A DNA stretch of 64,000 nt from Manduca sexta (taxonomy: Eukaryota > Arthropoda > Insecta > Lepidoptera > Sphingidae), in the NCBI RefSeq assembly GCF_014839805.1, contig NC_051130.1:9300001-9364000 (forward strand), written 5' to 3'. The notes below the pieces were generated by a model. It worked only from the letters and a program-made list of their open reading frames with translations. It was not told where the DNA came from and did not search any database. Position numbers and translations under genes: made by a program. Shown here one piece after another: positions 1-10,815 of this stretch; position 1 is the first letter of the stretch; every line of letters starts with the position of its first letter.

Positions 1-298
1 GTCAGTTTTAGAGAGTACAGCTTGCTCTAAACGCCATGATAATTTGAGTCCCTAAAACAATCTATACGATTGGCAGTGAAGAATTTTCCCATGGAAAGAG
101 TGCGTGCTTCTATTGATAACTGGCCTCATCGTTTAAAGGACTGTATTGCAGCCAATGGAGACCACTTCGAATAAGCTTTTTATATTTTTAATTGTTTTAT
201 ATTTATGTATTAAACTGACACACTGTAAAAGTAATAAATGTTATTTGCAGTTAACAATTTTCTTTTTTCTTTATTACAATATTTATGGCAAGACTAGG
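1..298 (+). mobile_element. 3' end of a mariner element, cut by the window edge
   Basis: This stretch is practically identical to the last 299 bases of the complete mariner at 44120-45426. It covers the end of the transposase frame, the stop, the 3' UTR and the terminal inverted repeat, ending in ACTAGG followed by TA. The one difference I see is a lost G in the coding part (near base 46, AATTTGAGT against AATTTGGAGT), which shifts the frame, so this copy cannot encode a complete transposase. The flank after the terminal TA differs from that of the other copy, so it is an independent insertion. Confidence 0.93.
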
Positions 299-1655
299 TA
301 TTTTGCTTGAAATTTATGTTTGTCAATATTAGAAATTAGTTATATTTTACCACAACATGCCAAGGTCTTTTCTAGTTGTAATACACCCCTGCTTAGGCAC
401 CCTAAAGGGGAAAAAGGCTTGATATATTATGTAAATAAATAAATAAGTGATAACAATAGCGTATACGGGTAGCAATATCTCCGTACAATAAGGAACATCT
501 ATACAATCATTATTTTATATCCCTTATAACAATTATGTTTTTATCTATCAAAATTAATGACGCCATTATATATAGTAATAAAAAATGCGTACTTTTTTAC
601 AATGTACTTAAGAAATATTTTTGCGTGCCTAACAATCTTAATTTATATTTTTATGGTCTTAATTTATTAATCCTAATTAACTAATTTACACGATTGACTA
701 TCCAACTGAAGGAGATATAGGATAAGGAGATATAGCTCCATCTAAGTAGCGGATTTGTCAATAGGCCGTATAAGCCGCGGGCTAGGGGGCGACATATTTT
801 AAAGTAGGGACGGCACAGTTGCAATCGGAGACTGTTTTTTAGTTCCGGCAAAATAGGCACCCAGACGCTGGACATGTGGGGCTTGACAAACTGAGTGACC
901 TATACTTAGGGGCAGTATAAAGCTTTAGACTAATAGCGGACGGAGCGGGGCGGCGACGCCACGTTGGCCGGACGTGAAGTTGTGATAAACTAGAGACTTT
1001 GCCAACCTCCCATCCACCACTACAACTCCAGTAAGCCAGGGTCAGCGGTGGCACGCATTTTAAGACACCAAGCGGTGAAGCTCGGCGAGTCTCAAGGAAA
1101 ACTAATTTGTCTTTATACCCCAACGAAATTAATCAAATTGAATTGGAAATATTGATTGTCCACTTCCCTGCATAGCAAAGCGGGAGACAAAATGAAGTAC
1201 TAAGGAGGCATTTTAACTTCAAGTATACGGACGTTTACAACCAGAAAAACCAGTTGAAATATATTAGTTAAAATAGAATATGCCACATAAAGTCATAGCC
1301 CTCAGGCCACTTCACATAGAATCGCAATAATATCATATTCCAGCATCGCGTCGCTGTCCCCTCTCGTCTTCTCATTGACCAAAGCTGCTAAAACTACTAA
1401 AGCCTAAAGTCAAACACCTCTGAAGAATCCAATCTATAAAAAATCAAATTAGAATAACAAAACTATTACCTAAGTTATGTCTTTATTGTTCTTCTACATT
1501 AGAATTAGATAAGTACATAGAATCCAATGAATGCCTAAATAGATATAAGTTTTTAAGCTTATGGTTTTATCCGACAAGTCATGAAAATTTATATCTTTAC
1601 ATCTTTGATAAACTATCTTATTTAGGTTTTTTACTAATCGTTTTTAACGCCTGGC
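299..1655. other. Intergenic, AT-rich, no gene seen
   Basis: Mostly AT-rich sequence. A GC-richer block at about 740-1125 looks foreign to its surroundings and may be an old repeat, but I find no coding motif or terminal structure in it. Confidence 0.5.
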
Positions 1656-1720
1656 GATAATTTTTGGTATAAAAACACTGGCTTTCTCGAATTGATCATA
1701 GTTTGACAAGAAACGCAAAC
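1656..1720 (+). promoter_or_regulatory. Promoter and non-coding exon 1 of family gene 1
   Basis: GATAA lies at 1656, TATAAAA at 1668, and an initiator-like TCATAGTTTG about 30 bases after the TATA box (near 1697). The inferred first exon is about 24 nt and ends at the donor GTAAGT (1721). The acceptor TTTTACAG ends at 2011, giving a 291-bp intron in the 5' UTR, with 10 nt of exon 2 before the ATG. The layout recurs in all eight family genes. Confidence 0.75.
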
Positions 1721-2021
1721 GTAAGTAATTGAATAATATTTTTTATTTTTTTATTTTCCTTTTATGAAAATACTATTAATGCTTAAAGTGTCTCATCTTT
1801 CTCCTTTTTACAACCAGCCTCTGCCAGACATCTATAGCCACCATAATTGTAATACAAAGCTTAGAGTATTTTCACATAATTTTGACTCGCCTAACAATCA
1901 CAGTAACCAGAGCATCTCCCGATTTTAGTATGAACTTAAGTCAACTCTGAGTATTCTAATAGCAAATAGTTTTGTACCATATAAATAATTATATATTTTT
2001 TCGTTTTACAGAACCAACAAC

Positions 2022-2696
2022 ATGAAATTCTTCGTTGCATTAACTTTGATCGTTGCCGTGGCTTCGGCCCGCTTCCTCAAGCCCACTCCGGTCAGCAGTG
2101 AGATCCAGGAGATCATCGCTGCCATCCAGAGCCCCAGCACTAACCCCGCCACTGCTGCCGCCCTCGAGCAGATGCTCCAGGATTACCTCGGTGTCGGACC
2201 TTCTCCCATCTCTGTTGGACCCGCCATCATCGATCACCACCCCATCTCTGTCGGACCCGCCATTGTTGACGCTGGAGACATCGCCGTCGGCCCCGCTATC
2301 ATCGACTTCCCCCTCCCCGACGGTGGCGCCGTGTCTGCCCCTGTTGAGGACTCCCCCGTCATGCCCGGCCCTGCTGCCGCCCCTGCTGCCGTCCCTGCCA
2401 GTTCTCCCCTCGTCCAGATCGTCGTGAACGTGAACGCCCCCGCTGGCGCCGGTCCCGTTGTCGATGCTGTTGCTGACAAGCCCGTGGACATCATTGATGT
2501 CATGCCCGTTGTCGACCCCGCGCAGGTTGTCGACCCCGTCCAGGTTGTGGACACCCCCATCGTGGTTGACCCCGTCCAGGTTGTGGACACCCCCATCGTG
2601 GTCGACCCCGTCCAGGTTGTGGAAGTCGCTCCCGTCGCCATCGGCACCCCTGTCTTCCCTTCCCCCGCCATCAACCTCCCCGAGGAACTCAACTAA
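2022..2696 (+). CDS. Secreted Val/Pro-rich repeat protein, family gene 1
   Basis: A 224-residue protein of unknown function, complete in one exon. Residues 1-16 form a signal peptide (cleavage probably after AVASA). Residues 25-57 are a likely amphipathic helix containing IQSPSTNPATAAALEQML, shared only with genes 2 and 8. Three VGPAI motifs follow, then DFPLPDGGAVSAP, a Pro/Ala linker, SSPLVQIVVNVNAPAG, and a tail with two 12-residue repeats of the form VVDTPIVVDPVQ. The C-terminus is INLPEELN. There is no Cys or Trp. Codons strongly favour C in the third position, unlike the AT-rich flanks, which suggests high expression. An AATAAA overlaps the stop codon (2696-2701). The start is fixed by the signal peptide and by the splice acceptor 10 nt upstream. 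An extracellular structural role is inferred only from composition. Confidence 0.9.
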   Translation: MKFFVALTLIVAVASARFLKPTPVSSEIQEIIAAIQSPSTNPATAAALEQMLQDYLGVGPSPISVGPAIIDHHPISVGPAIVDAGDIAVGPAIIDFPLPDGGAVSAPVEDSPVMPGPAAAPAAVPASSPLVQIVVNVNAPAGAGPVVDAVADKPVDIIDVMPVVDPAQVVDPVQVVDTPIVVDPVQVVDTPIVVDPVQVVEVAPVAIGTPVFPSPAINLPEELN

Positions 2697-3160
2697 ATAA
2701 AAATAGCGTAGAACTAACTTACCTATAAGGATATGTTCGATGCACAGCGATAATTGTTGCTTCTATAGGCATTGTGATGTTATTAGAGACGATGACAAAA
2801 AAAAAATGTTTTTTATTCACCCTTATTTACATACCTACATAACACTTACTATAAGTAGACCAGAAAAAGTCTAAATTAGCAATCGGTATTGGTGCTGAAA
2901 GGTGCGACCAAACTAGTGATAACACAATTATCATAATACATATTATAGTACGACACCCGCTATTTCATTAAGAAGTAAAGTAAGTTAATGTTTAATGCAA
3001 TAAACACTATAAGTACACGGTTTACATATAATAAAAGGTGTTTAATTTTCAAGAGTATAAACGCAGTATATAGACATAATTTGGGGGTTCCGCACCTAAA
3101 ACGTGAACCTTATAGAATATTGTTGTCCGTCTGTATCTTCTTTTCTTTTTTTATAATTGC

Positions 3161-3320
3161 TCTGAATGACGAGACGAGCTTGCCGTTCCACTGATGGTAA
3201 GCGATAAGACCGCCCATAAACAGTAGAAACACCATCCAACACCTTGATTTACAAAGTATTGTTTGGTATTCCACTGCGCTCGCTATCCTGGGACATGAGA
3301 TGTTAAATCTTATCATGTCT
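3161..3320 (-). repeat. Interspersed repeat family A copy
   Basis: This block matches, base for base over long stretches, copies at 33641-33912 (same orientation) and 20797-21085 and 21253-21600 (opposite). Shared landmarks include CCGCCCATAAACAGTAGAAA and TTTGGTATTCCACTGCGCTC. The opposite-strand copies end in an A-rich tail with AATAAT units, so the family probably spreads by retroposition. No protein is encoded. Confidence 0.8.
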
Positions 3321-4329
3321 AATAGATACACTAGTTACTATCACTGTCAAAAACCTTTTTCTCGCGAAAGTGTACGTATCAAGATGAAATTCATAACAAA
3401 TTCTGAGATAATTTATAATTAATGAATTAATAATAAATTACGGTCTCTCTCATCTGTGAAAAAATCAAACTTGGAAGTCACCGCGATCACAGTATATGAT
3501 CGTTTACATCACATATTTTGCGATTTCACAAGGAATTCTAGATAAATTGGATAAAAATACTTCCTGTTGACCTAGCATCATAACATTTGGCAAGAGGTCA
3601 TGTCTTACAGCATATGTACCTAAAGGTAAAAATCTGACAAACGTAAACAGTACTTTAATAACAAAAAAGTGAATTTAATATAACAAACTTATTATACACC
3701 GTGATTTTATAGTCGTTTTGGAACCAAATTGTTGGTTACTCAGAACAATTTGTAAGACCAAAAAAAAATAGTGAATTAATTGTACAGTTGATAATAGAAA
3801 AAATAGTTTTTGATAATATTATTTTTCACTCATTCGAAATTTGATAGTGATAGTAACGCGTCGCCACAATTATTCGTAGTTATGAATGGCACAGATCATA
3901 GTAATCGTAGCAGTACGTGAGATTTTGTTGCATTACTACGAGTTCCCTTTTATTATTCATAAACATAAATTTTAATGTTTATAAAAAATATTTTAATTTT
4001 ATTGGTATGGCACTTTTTTTAAACTCTATTATTGATACAGAATTAAACAAAAATCTGTTCCAAAACGTCTATAAAATCACGATGTTTAATGTTAAAAGTA
4101 ACCTATATGTTAATCCAGGATCTGTTCTATCCATGTGCCTTTCATTAAAATCTGTTTAGCGGCTACTGCGTTTATTTCGAGAGATCCGAAAATTTGAATA
4201 AACATTTGCTTTGCATAATAGGCCTAATATTTACAAGAAGTAAATATCTTAATTTTATAGCATTTCGACATCTTACTTACCATTTTTATTTATAAACCAA
4301 TTATATTGGAATTTCGCTCGTGTACAGCG

Positions 4330-4545
4330 AGGAAATGGAAAAAAAGCGAAGTCTTTTGGGATTCCAGCAGTGATGGTGTGTCGAGAAGAGAGACAGTTCC
4401 TTCCACCAGATATTTGAAATCGCGATTCGATAAAAAGTCTCGTCGACTGTACTCGAACTGTGTGAGCAAATTGAGAGTATACAGTTTGAAAAGCAACCCA
4501 AACAAAGTTAAACCGCCTTCAAAATCTACTAAAACTCAAAAATAA
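4330..4545 (+). CDS. Possible terminal exon of an unknown gene
   Basis: An open frame of about 70 codons follows an acceptor-like GTGTACAG and ends at TAA (4543-4545), with an AATAAA about 20 bases later. The peptide is basic and serine-rich (SRRETVPSTRYLKSRFDKK, then RRLYSNCVSKLRVYSLK) and has no domain I know. No upstream exon or in-frame start is evident, so it could equally be a chance open frame or a remnant. Confidence 0.2.
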   Translation, partial: RKWKKSEVFWDSSSDGVSRRETVPSTRYLKSRFDKKSRRLYSNCVSKLRVYSLKSNPNKVKPPSKSTKTQK

Positions 4546-6472
4546 TTTAACATAATAGGCAATATAATAAAGGCTTTTTTAATGCTAAGATAAGCTAATA
4601 TATATGAAGAAAATGAAAGAGGTTTAATTTTTCTAAAAGTTTTTTAACTTCAATATTACATAGATAGGTACTCATCTGCTGACCCTGATAAAGCGAACGA
4701 TTTTGACTAATGAACGAAAACACACTTTAATCAAAAAAGTATTATTTATTTGTAAAGAGTCTACATTATATTCAGTCAAAATAGAGCTCTAATCCCTTGT
4801 TTCTGTAAGATAAAAATGGTCTGCAGATCTGCACGGAGCCTCAAAGCAGAGTACAGTATGACAAATTGCTATGAAAGTAAGCATAATACCTTGCCATACT
4901 TGGGTATGAAATGTGACTTGACCTCATGAGACAGATGGGAGTCATCAAACAAGTATGTCGTTTTAAGAACTCCACTTCTGCAGTTGGCATAACAATTGCC
5001 AACCGCCCTCAGATAAGAAAAAAATATCTCGATGACTTGACGTTTTCTCACAAAAATATTATTTTCTTATATTATCTTGGTAGTTTATTACTACGATATT
5101 TGGGATATCATTTATCAATTTCCGATAATTGAAATATTTACGCTGTTCTGAGTATTTTTCTTACAAAACTTCACATATTTAATAACCCAGACGCAAGTCA
5201 AACTTACCTTCAACAAAGAAATAAGTAAAAACATGAAAAACTTTCGTAAACATGGTTTGACTACACGACGATGATTTCAGATGATTATTGACTCACGATA
5301 CGAAAAACAGGTTGTCATCCTAGTTTATTTTGAGGAGTTTCCTACTGCATCTTCGATATGAAAGATCAAACAACAATATTTTTAATATGCTTGTATGCTG
5401 AAGCTGTACGAACCCAATATAATAAGAATCTACAAAACCCCATTTAATTTCGAGGAGTTCACTTGTGCATCTGCAAAGTCCAAGGTATTATACCAATTAA
5501 ATTGATATGGGACCGTTTCTAAGCTTTACAAAATTGAACGCAATAATCGGACTCCGGGGTGAATTGTCGCTGAGGAATCATAAAAAAATCTACGACAAGA
5601 TAACGTTTCCTTGTTTGGAGCAGTTGAAAAATAGCACCTGTCGTGTTAAGGAGCAATCCTGAATCAACAGGGTTGCCTCAAAAGCCGATATTATCTCAAT
5701 GTACTATATCAATTCAATTTCTTCTACCCTTACTTCAAGTTATAAGTTAGCAATGACAATGCGACTCTCAGTGGAGTGAAAATATCACGTATCCATTATT
5801 TACGACATCAAAGCTGTGAGTGATAACAATAATGCGTTGTTCTGAGACACGTGATAAGAAACGTGGCTAAGGATTGCGTCTTATAAATATGTAATTAATA
5901 TAAGAGATTTTTATATATTAATATAAACATAAGGAAATAATAATGTGTAATTTGTTAATAATGATTATGCCTATTTTGCCGCTTAACTAAAAAGGGAATG
6001 AATTCTTTATATTCTAATAAGGTGGAAACCTTTGCCACGAGAAAGGGCAGTTATATTATAAAGTTGTGAACTAACCAGATTTTAGTATTACCTGCCAACA
6101 TTGCCACCAGCAATGTATAAATTACACAAGGTGTTAAAACTCGGCATAGTGTCGGCATTTAAGTCAAAATACACCCTGTTGTTGGGGGTATCGTGAAATA
6201 CTTGATGGGATGATCTAACATAATTACCCCGAAATGAATCCCCAGACGAGATTGTCGTGAGGTGAGACTGCTGGCTGTAAAAACTAAGTAACATTCATAG
6301 ATTAGACAGAATATAACATGCGTAAAATGGATTTTGCGTCGTCTACATATTATATGATGCAGATGATGAGTATGGTTAATTGTTTCTTTCAGGTTATTGT
6401 TACATGAATAGCATACAACTTGAAGCGATGGAAATAGAAGTAGATTTTTTTTATAGGTCCGATAGTTTAAAA

Positions 6473-7163
6473 CAGGGATGTTATGGAGCTCCGTAAGCGT
6501 AACCGAAACTATCGGATATTCGAAATAAAAATATATCCATAACCGTAACCGTTAAAAAAGTTTCGGATAAGTTACGGATAATATGTTCCGACAGGTTTTT
6601 GTTCCACCGCTCACACGCCATCTTGTATATGTGGTTTGTTTGTATTTTTAGTCATAACATAACCTCATGCATAAATTGTATTTCTTTATTTAGGAGTAGG
6701 TACTTATTTAGTAAAGTTTGTGGTGGTTACGTACTAAATTTATTTATACGGACAAAATGCGTCCAAAGTATGTACTTCAATTTAGACGTTTTTTAAACAA
6801 GTTAAAGGTAATTTTGCAAAATGTAAACAGTGTGATAAATACTTTTCACGGAGAGGAGGTGGCACTACTTCAATGAAACTTCATCTCAATACAGAGGTTT
6901 TCCGAACACCCATGTCCCTCAATTAGTTCATCGATAATTAATAATCGACGATGACGACGAACGATAGTTAGTAATCGTCGCCCTACTGTATTACATAATA
7001 TTTTTATTTTATTTTAATCTAATATCCGTAACCGAAACTATCCGAAACTAACGGATAATCCGAAATAATTTCATATCCGTAACCGTATCCGTAAGCGATA
7101 TAATTTTATTCCTATATCCATATCCGTATCCATATCCGAAATTTCATATCATTAACATCCCTG
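6473..7163 (+). mobile_element. hAT-type transposon derivative with BED-finger remnant
   Basis: The ends form inverted repeats starting CAGGGATGTTA and are flanked by a near-perfect 8-bp duplication (GTTTAAAA at 6465, GTTTAAAC at 7164). Both ends carry many subterminal copies of a CCGTAACC/ATCCG motif, typical of hAT elements. Inside, about 6785-6890, a frame reads AKCKQCDKYFSRRGGGTTSM then KLHL, which is the core of a BED zinc finger, the usual N-terminal domain of hAT transposases. The rest of the transposase is missing, so the element is non-autonomous. Confidence 0.85.
6785..6890 (+). pseudogene. Remnant of hAT transposase BED zinc finger
   Basis: The frame through FFKQVKGNFAKCKQCDKYF keeps the CxxC pair and the SMKLHL helix of a BED finger. 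The final zinc-binding histidine region is altered (LNTEVF), and no start codon or downstream catalytic domain remains. It lies within the 6473-7163 element. Confidence 0.7.
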
Positions 7164-7171
7164 GTTTAAAC

Positions 7172-7790
7172 AACTTGTATTGAAAGTCAAGGGTAAAATA
7201 GAAATGAACAGATGCATGTACCAAGTTGTATAAATTGGCTAATGAACGCCAAGAAGACCAGAAATGTGATTCACTGCGACTTTTGACCTAAAATTACCTT
7301 TTGAGGGATCATTTTATGACATCGTATTTGTCTTTCTTTTTTTGTGAAATATGTGTTCAGTAATGGCAGGTTATGCTATTTCATTGTTTTATTTTTAATA
7401 ATTAAAACTAGTGCTGAATACTTACCTGCAGTTTTGTATAGAACCCTCTATGCGCGAAAACAACTAATACTTCTCTGGTTTATCGTTTTAAAGGGCCTTC
7501 AACTTGCAACTTTAAATATTACGTTTTAATACATTCAAATATCGTAATAACTGAAGTCGAAATTCAAATTCTTTTACGAAGTTTAAGCACAGAGGATTGA
7601 GTAATGAAACGTAGGTTTAAATTTATATAAACAGTAATAGGTATAAGCGATGGCTAAAAACCGAGGTCATCTATAGCAGGCAGGCTTAGGTAATAAATAT
7701 TAGTTGATTATTCGTTAATAAGAATATAAATTATAATATACGATTAACGATATTATATGTATCATGTTTCTAATCTCTCATTTAATTTAT
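7172..7790. other. Intergenic upstream of gene 2
   Basis: AT-rich sequence without a recognisable gene or repeat; presumably holds any upstream control region of family gene 2. Confidence 0.45.
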
Positions 7791-7858
7791 GATAATGAAT
7801 AATATAAAAGCATTTATGAAAATTACAGCAGCATAGTCGTCTACGACTCGGGCTAAAA
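7791..7858 (+). promoter_or_regulatory. Promoter and non-coding exon 1 of family gene 2
   Basis: TGATAA has its GATAA at 7791, TATAAAA is at 7803, and an initiator-like CATAGTCG starts near 7832. Exon 1 ends at the donor GTAAGT (7859). The acceptor TTCCAG ends at 8046, so the 5'UTR intron is 188 bp. Confidence 0.75.
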
Positions 7859-8056
7859 GTAAGTGACAGCACCTAAAATTATAATTAATTAAATATTTGA
7901 GATCCATTGTTCATAGCATATAGAATAATTTAAAATATTCAGAAATTGTGTTCTCAAAAAAATTGAAGTAATCCGCAAGCTCTGTGTTATGATTAACGAA
8001 AATTATTATTAATTATAATTAATAAAGCATATTTTCTCTATTCCAGATCCATCAAA

Positions 8057-8749
8057 ATGAAATTCTTTGTTGCCTTCGCCTTGATCGCCGCTGTGGCTTC
8101 GGCCGCCGTTATTAAGCCTGTTCAGGTTAACGGCAGGCTGAGCGAGATCCAGCAGATCATCGACGCCATCCAAAGCCCGAGCACCAACCCAGCCACTGCT
8201 GCCGCCCTTGAGCAGATGCTCGAGGACTTCCTCGGCCCTTCTCCCATCTCAGTCGGACCCGCCATCGTTGAGGGAGTTTCCCCTATCGCCGTCGGACCCG
8301 CCATCGTTGATGGAGTATCCCCCATCTCCGTCGGACCTGCAATCATTGAGGCCGGAGACATCGCTGTCGGCCCCGCTATCATCGACTTCCCCCTCCCCGA
8401 CGGTGGTGCCGTGTCCGCCCCCGTTGAGGTTTCTCCCGTCGACTCCGTTGTGGTCGGTCCCGCCGCCGCCTCTGAGAGCTCTCCCCTCGTCCAGATCATC
8501 ATAAACGTCAAGGCCCCCGCTGGTGCCGCCCCCGGTGCCGTCGCTGAGCCCGTTGAGGTCATTGACCAGGTTCCTGAGCCAGTACAGATTGTCGACAGTG
8601 TCGCCGAGCCCATCCAGGTTGTGGACACCCCCATCGTAGTCGACCCCGTGCAGGTCGTTGATGTCGCCCCCGTCGCCATCGGCACCCCTGTCCTCCCCAC
8701 CCCTGTCATCCCCTCCCCCGCCATCACCCTCCCCGAGGAACTGAACTAA
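8057..8749 (+). CDS. Secreted Val/Pro-rich repeat protein, family gene 2
   Basis: A 230-residue protein, closest in layout to gene 1. It has a 16-residue signal peptide ending AAVASA, then the helical module (SEIQQIIDAIQSPSTNPATA), four VGPAI motifs alternating with EGVSPI/DGVSPI linkers, DFPLPDGGAVSAPVEVSPVD, SSPLVQIIINVKAPAG, and a tail with EPVEVIDQVPEPVQIVD and one VVDTPIVVDPVQ repeat. It ends ITLPEELN. The central stretch from VEVSPVDSVVVGPAA onward is shared with genes 4 and 5 rather than gene 1, so the gene is a mosaic. No Cys. A variant polyadenylation signal AATATA lies at 8867. Function unknown; the secreted location rests on the signal peptide. Confidence 0.9.
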   Translation: MKFFVAFALIAAVASAAVIKPVQVNGRLSEIQQIIDAIQSPSTNPATAAALEQMLEDFLGPSPISVGPAIVEGVSPIAVGPAIVDGVSPISVGPAIIEAGDIAVGPAIIDFPLPDGGAVSAPVEVSPVDSVVVGPAAASESSPLVQIIINVKAPAGAAPGAVAEPVEVIDQVPEPVQIVDSVAEPIQVVDTPIVVDPVQVVDVAPVAIGTPVLPTPVIPSPAITLPEELN

Positions 8750-8879
8750 GAAGTAAGACCAAGAAGGGCACGTACTAAGATCTATGCAGTTTGTCGACAT
8801 CTTTAGCTGACCATCAGACTTAGCACTTGTAAATATTGTGTCTTTAGATGTATTTACATTAGATACAATATAATTTTAT

Positions 8880-10140
8880 AAAAAAATACTTTCGTTTCAT
8901 TTATTTTACATGTTATTGTTGTTTGTGTTTATTATCCTGCCATGGCAATGCGAGTAACACTAGACCTGGCGGTAAGTTACGGTTGCTAGATCCATCCCTA
9001 TCACAGCCAAGGTACCGCATACCGTGAGGTGAACACTTTTTACACCTAACCTAAAGCATAGATCGTAGCACTCAAGGAAAACTGAAACAAAGAGTTCATT
9101 CCAGTGTTTGCTAATGATAGAAAAATCCGCTAAAATACTTCACGTAATTATATAAGAAATTAAGAGATGTAACATCAAATGTCTCAGGATAAGAACCTCA
9201 GTGTACTTCAACGTTTTACATATTGTTGCTACTATTTAGAAACACTCATGAACGTTACCATCAAGCGTATGCCTTGTTTATCTCACCATTGGGTTCAGGG
9301 TTATATTTAAAGACATAACTGTGGTTGCAAATTTCTGTTTGGCGACAGATATTGCTGTACGTTTATCTACCATGGCGTACTGTTGCATTTTTGAGATCAG
9401 ATTTACATATTAAAGAAGCGAGAAGAATCGACGTAATATGCGACGAAATTTTCCAACCACGTTACCAAATGGATTTAAGTACTTTAAATTTTCGCTTTCG
9501 TTTTGCTTACGTCAGAACATAGAGGTACACGTAAAACCCCTCTAGGGGCTTGGGAATAGTTTAATCAGATATACCTTTCCACCTCCCAATATGACGGACC
9601 AGAGGCGGTAGCCTCCACATAAGTTGACGTACGTAAAGTCGATCGAGGTAATATGTCTATTCTAATTATTTTTAATAACTGTCTATTCTAATTGATTTTT
9701 TAAATTAAATTTAAGTACAATGGTTATTGGACATTATTAAAATATGAAATAATTTATTTGAACCTGTAAAATGTTATACATTATTTAGATTCCATCAATA
9801 TTAACTCTACCACCAGTTCGATAAGTACTTTTCACCAGCGAAGAACGCGCAAGAAATTGTACAGAGAAAAAAAATACAATTAGGTTTTTATTATGGTTTA
9901 GAACAGTTCATTCATTTTATTATACTTGCAAAATAAGTCATAAACTAATTTTAAATTCCCATACGAGTGCACAACCCTTACAGGAATTATGAAATAAAAA
10001 AATAATTTAGTCTCCTGGTTATCAACGCGTATTATTTAACCTTTCTGCAAGATTGTGATTACCTTTGCCCGCGTTTTATTACAGTTTCATTCCGAAGTAA
10101 AAACTAAAAAAAATAATAGAGTTATGCTGTAGGCGCATTT
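8880..10140. other. Intergenic, no gene seen
   Basis: AT-rich sequence with short open frames lacking motifs. Nothing with clear ends or coding bias. Confidence 0.45.
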
Positions 10141-10181
10141 CCCTACAACATGAGTTCCCAAACTATTTTCACCACGCCACC

Positions 10182-10442
10182 CTGCTGCCATCCTTGCAAA
10201 AAGCCGCTAAACTTAAAAGGAACTGGGCTGATCACGTACGTCGTTTGCCTGATGAATTTTGGGCCAAGATTGCTACCTTATGGAGCCCTGACACTGCTCG
10301 TAGGCGTCGCGGCAGACCAAAGAAGAGATGGCGGAACGAACTGGATTCATTTAAAAATAACTGGTTCACTATACCGCAGGATCGTGATTCATGGAAGGAT
10401 CTTGGGGAGGCCTTTGCCCGACATTGGGACATTATAGGCTAA
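10182..10442 (+). pseudogene. C-terminal fragment of a LINE reverse transcriptase, probably RTE clade
   Basis: The frame reads KRNWADHVRRLPDEFWAK, then RRRRGRPKKRWRNELD and DRDSWKDLGEAFARHW before a stop. This arrangement (NWADHV, RRRGRPKKRW, a Trp-rich LGEAFxxxW end) is what I know from the C-terminus of RTE-type non-LTR retrotransposons. Polymerase and endonuclease domains are absent, so it is a 5'-truncated dead copy. Confidence 0.7.
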
Positions 10443-10559
10443 TACGATACGACGACACCCTGCTGCTTAAATTAGCAATACCCACGCCCGCTTCTCTTCA
10501 ATACAAGGAAAAAGCCAAGAAGCTCACCAAGTATCCTAACTAATATTACGAAAGTGTTT

Positions 10560-10815
10560 TTTATATGTACACGTCAAAGTGGCCCTGATGCACTGCACCT
10601 GATGGTAAGTGGAGTGGAGTCCAATAGAAAGTCAACTAACGAGAGATGATTACCCCCCAGCAGTCGACACAATTATGCCGGCCTGTTGGAACCGGATATA
10701 CACAGGCTGAATCCAAAAAGCGACGCACTTACGTGGGCCACTATGGCAGGTTTTCACACCTTATGTATGGTGGTTGCGGGCGGATATAAAATATATCCTT
10801 CCACCAGCAGTGAGT
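10560..10815 (+). repeat. Interspersed repeat family B copy
   Basis: Shares long identical stretches with copies at 21608-21862, 43907-44119 (interrupted by the mariner) and 50360-50605 (minus). Landmarks are CACAATTATGCCGGCCTGTT and GATATAAAATATATCCTTCC. It encodes no protein. This copy shows what the 43.9-kb copy looked like before the mariner landed. Confidence 0.8.

Larger units (their letters stand above)
2702..6464. other. Intergenic, mostly AT-rich
   Basis: Apart from the family A repeat at 3161-3320 and a possible exon near 4330-4545 (both listed separately), I see only AT-rich sequence with stop codons in all frames. A short open frame at 6088-6294 (minus) has no recognisable motif. 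Confidence 0.5.

Noticed and set aside
681..1123. Overlapping minus-strand open frames in the GC-richer block
   Set aside because: No protein motif and no start context; more likely part of an old repeat.
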